Shown: piece after piece, positions 26,988 to 27,092 of the stretch
Layout: every line of letters begins with the position of its first letter
How positions within the stretch are numbered: position 1 is the stretch's first letter
Assembly: GCA_009103225.1 (NCBI GenBank)
Contig: RHPI01002888.1
Location: 152,918-180,009, forward strand
DNA: 27,092 nucleotides
Reading direction: 5' to 3'
From: Chlorokybus atmophyticus
Lineage: Eukaryota; Streptophyta; Chlorokybophyceae; Chlorokybales; Chlorokybaceae
The notes under the pieces: generated by a model
The model's input: the letters and a program-made list of their open reading frames with translations, nothing else
What the model was told of the DNA's origin: nothing
The model's database searches: none
Translations under genes and position numbers: made by a program

Positions 26988-27092
26988 TCTAGAACCGCTT
27001 CATCGCTCTCATCTTCACAGTCAGCGCTGTTCGTGACCGCTCATCCTGCCCCCGCATCCTAATTCATGTTCTTGTGCACGCGTGGGAGGGGA
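26988..27092. other. Unassigned sequence beyond the truncated LTR
   Basis: About 105 bp that matches neither LTR copy of the A family. It is either the flank after a deletion or the start of another insertion. No coding motif was seen. Confidence 0.5.

Noticed and set aside
26988-27092. The outer end of the A 5' LTR
   Set aside because: It does not align with either complete LTR of the family, so it was left unassigned.

Overview
The window is a nest of eukaryotic LTR retrotransposons, nearly all decayed. I found no intact host gene, RNA gene or CRISPR array. A streptophyte, most likely a charophycean alga such as Chara, fits best. Reasons: Ty3/gypsy chromovirus and Ty1/copia families, a primer site matching the plant-type initiator tRNA-Met anticodon arm (tRNA recalled from memory), and a gypsy polyprotein carrying a C5-cytosine methyltransferase. 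As I recall, such retroelements were reported from dinoflagellates and charophytes. The species call is inference.

Layout. 1-1176 is AT-rich unassigned flank. Element A (minus strand, Ty3/gypsy chromovirus) runs from its 3' LTR (1177-1835) to a truncated 5' LTR (26495-about 26987). Its body is split by two insertions of a second family. Element B' (2897-5184) is a small deletion derivative lying in A's integrase. Element B (8805-26350) is a much larger copy lying in A's gag. B is itself split twice. A' (plus strand, 11613-about 16306) is a 3'-truncated relative of A sitting in B's RNase H region. C (plus strand, 17599-20031) is a gag-only Ty1/copia element sitting in B's methyltransferase gene. 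Target-site duplications support B' (ATAG/ATAG), B (AAGA/AAGC, one mismatch) and C (GGTAG/GGTAG). A is the oldest element. B's two 529-bp terminal repeats differ at about 32 positions by hand count (about 94% identity). C's LTRs differ at about 5 of 151 aligned positions.

Element B is the notable system. In coding order it has a gag with two zinc knuckles and an Asn/Gly-rich repeat tract, about 2.1 kb of unrecognised polyprotein, a protease, a DNA C5-methyltransferase, reverse transcriptase, a partly deleted RNase H, a DDE integrase, and a C-terminal PHD finger. Its ends are not two equal LTRs. They are arranged A1 - genes - B1 - A2 - B2, the split-direct-repeat layout known from Ngaro/DIRS elements, although B carries a DDE integrase. 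A plausible working model, which is inference, is that the methyltransferase marks element DNA and the PHD finger reads chromatin at the integration site. Element A instead ends its integrase in a chromodomain. All pol genes here carry frameshifts, stops or catalytic losses, so none of these copies should be autonomous.
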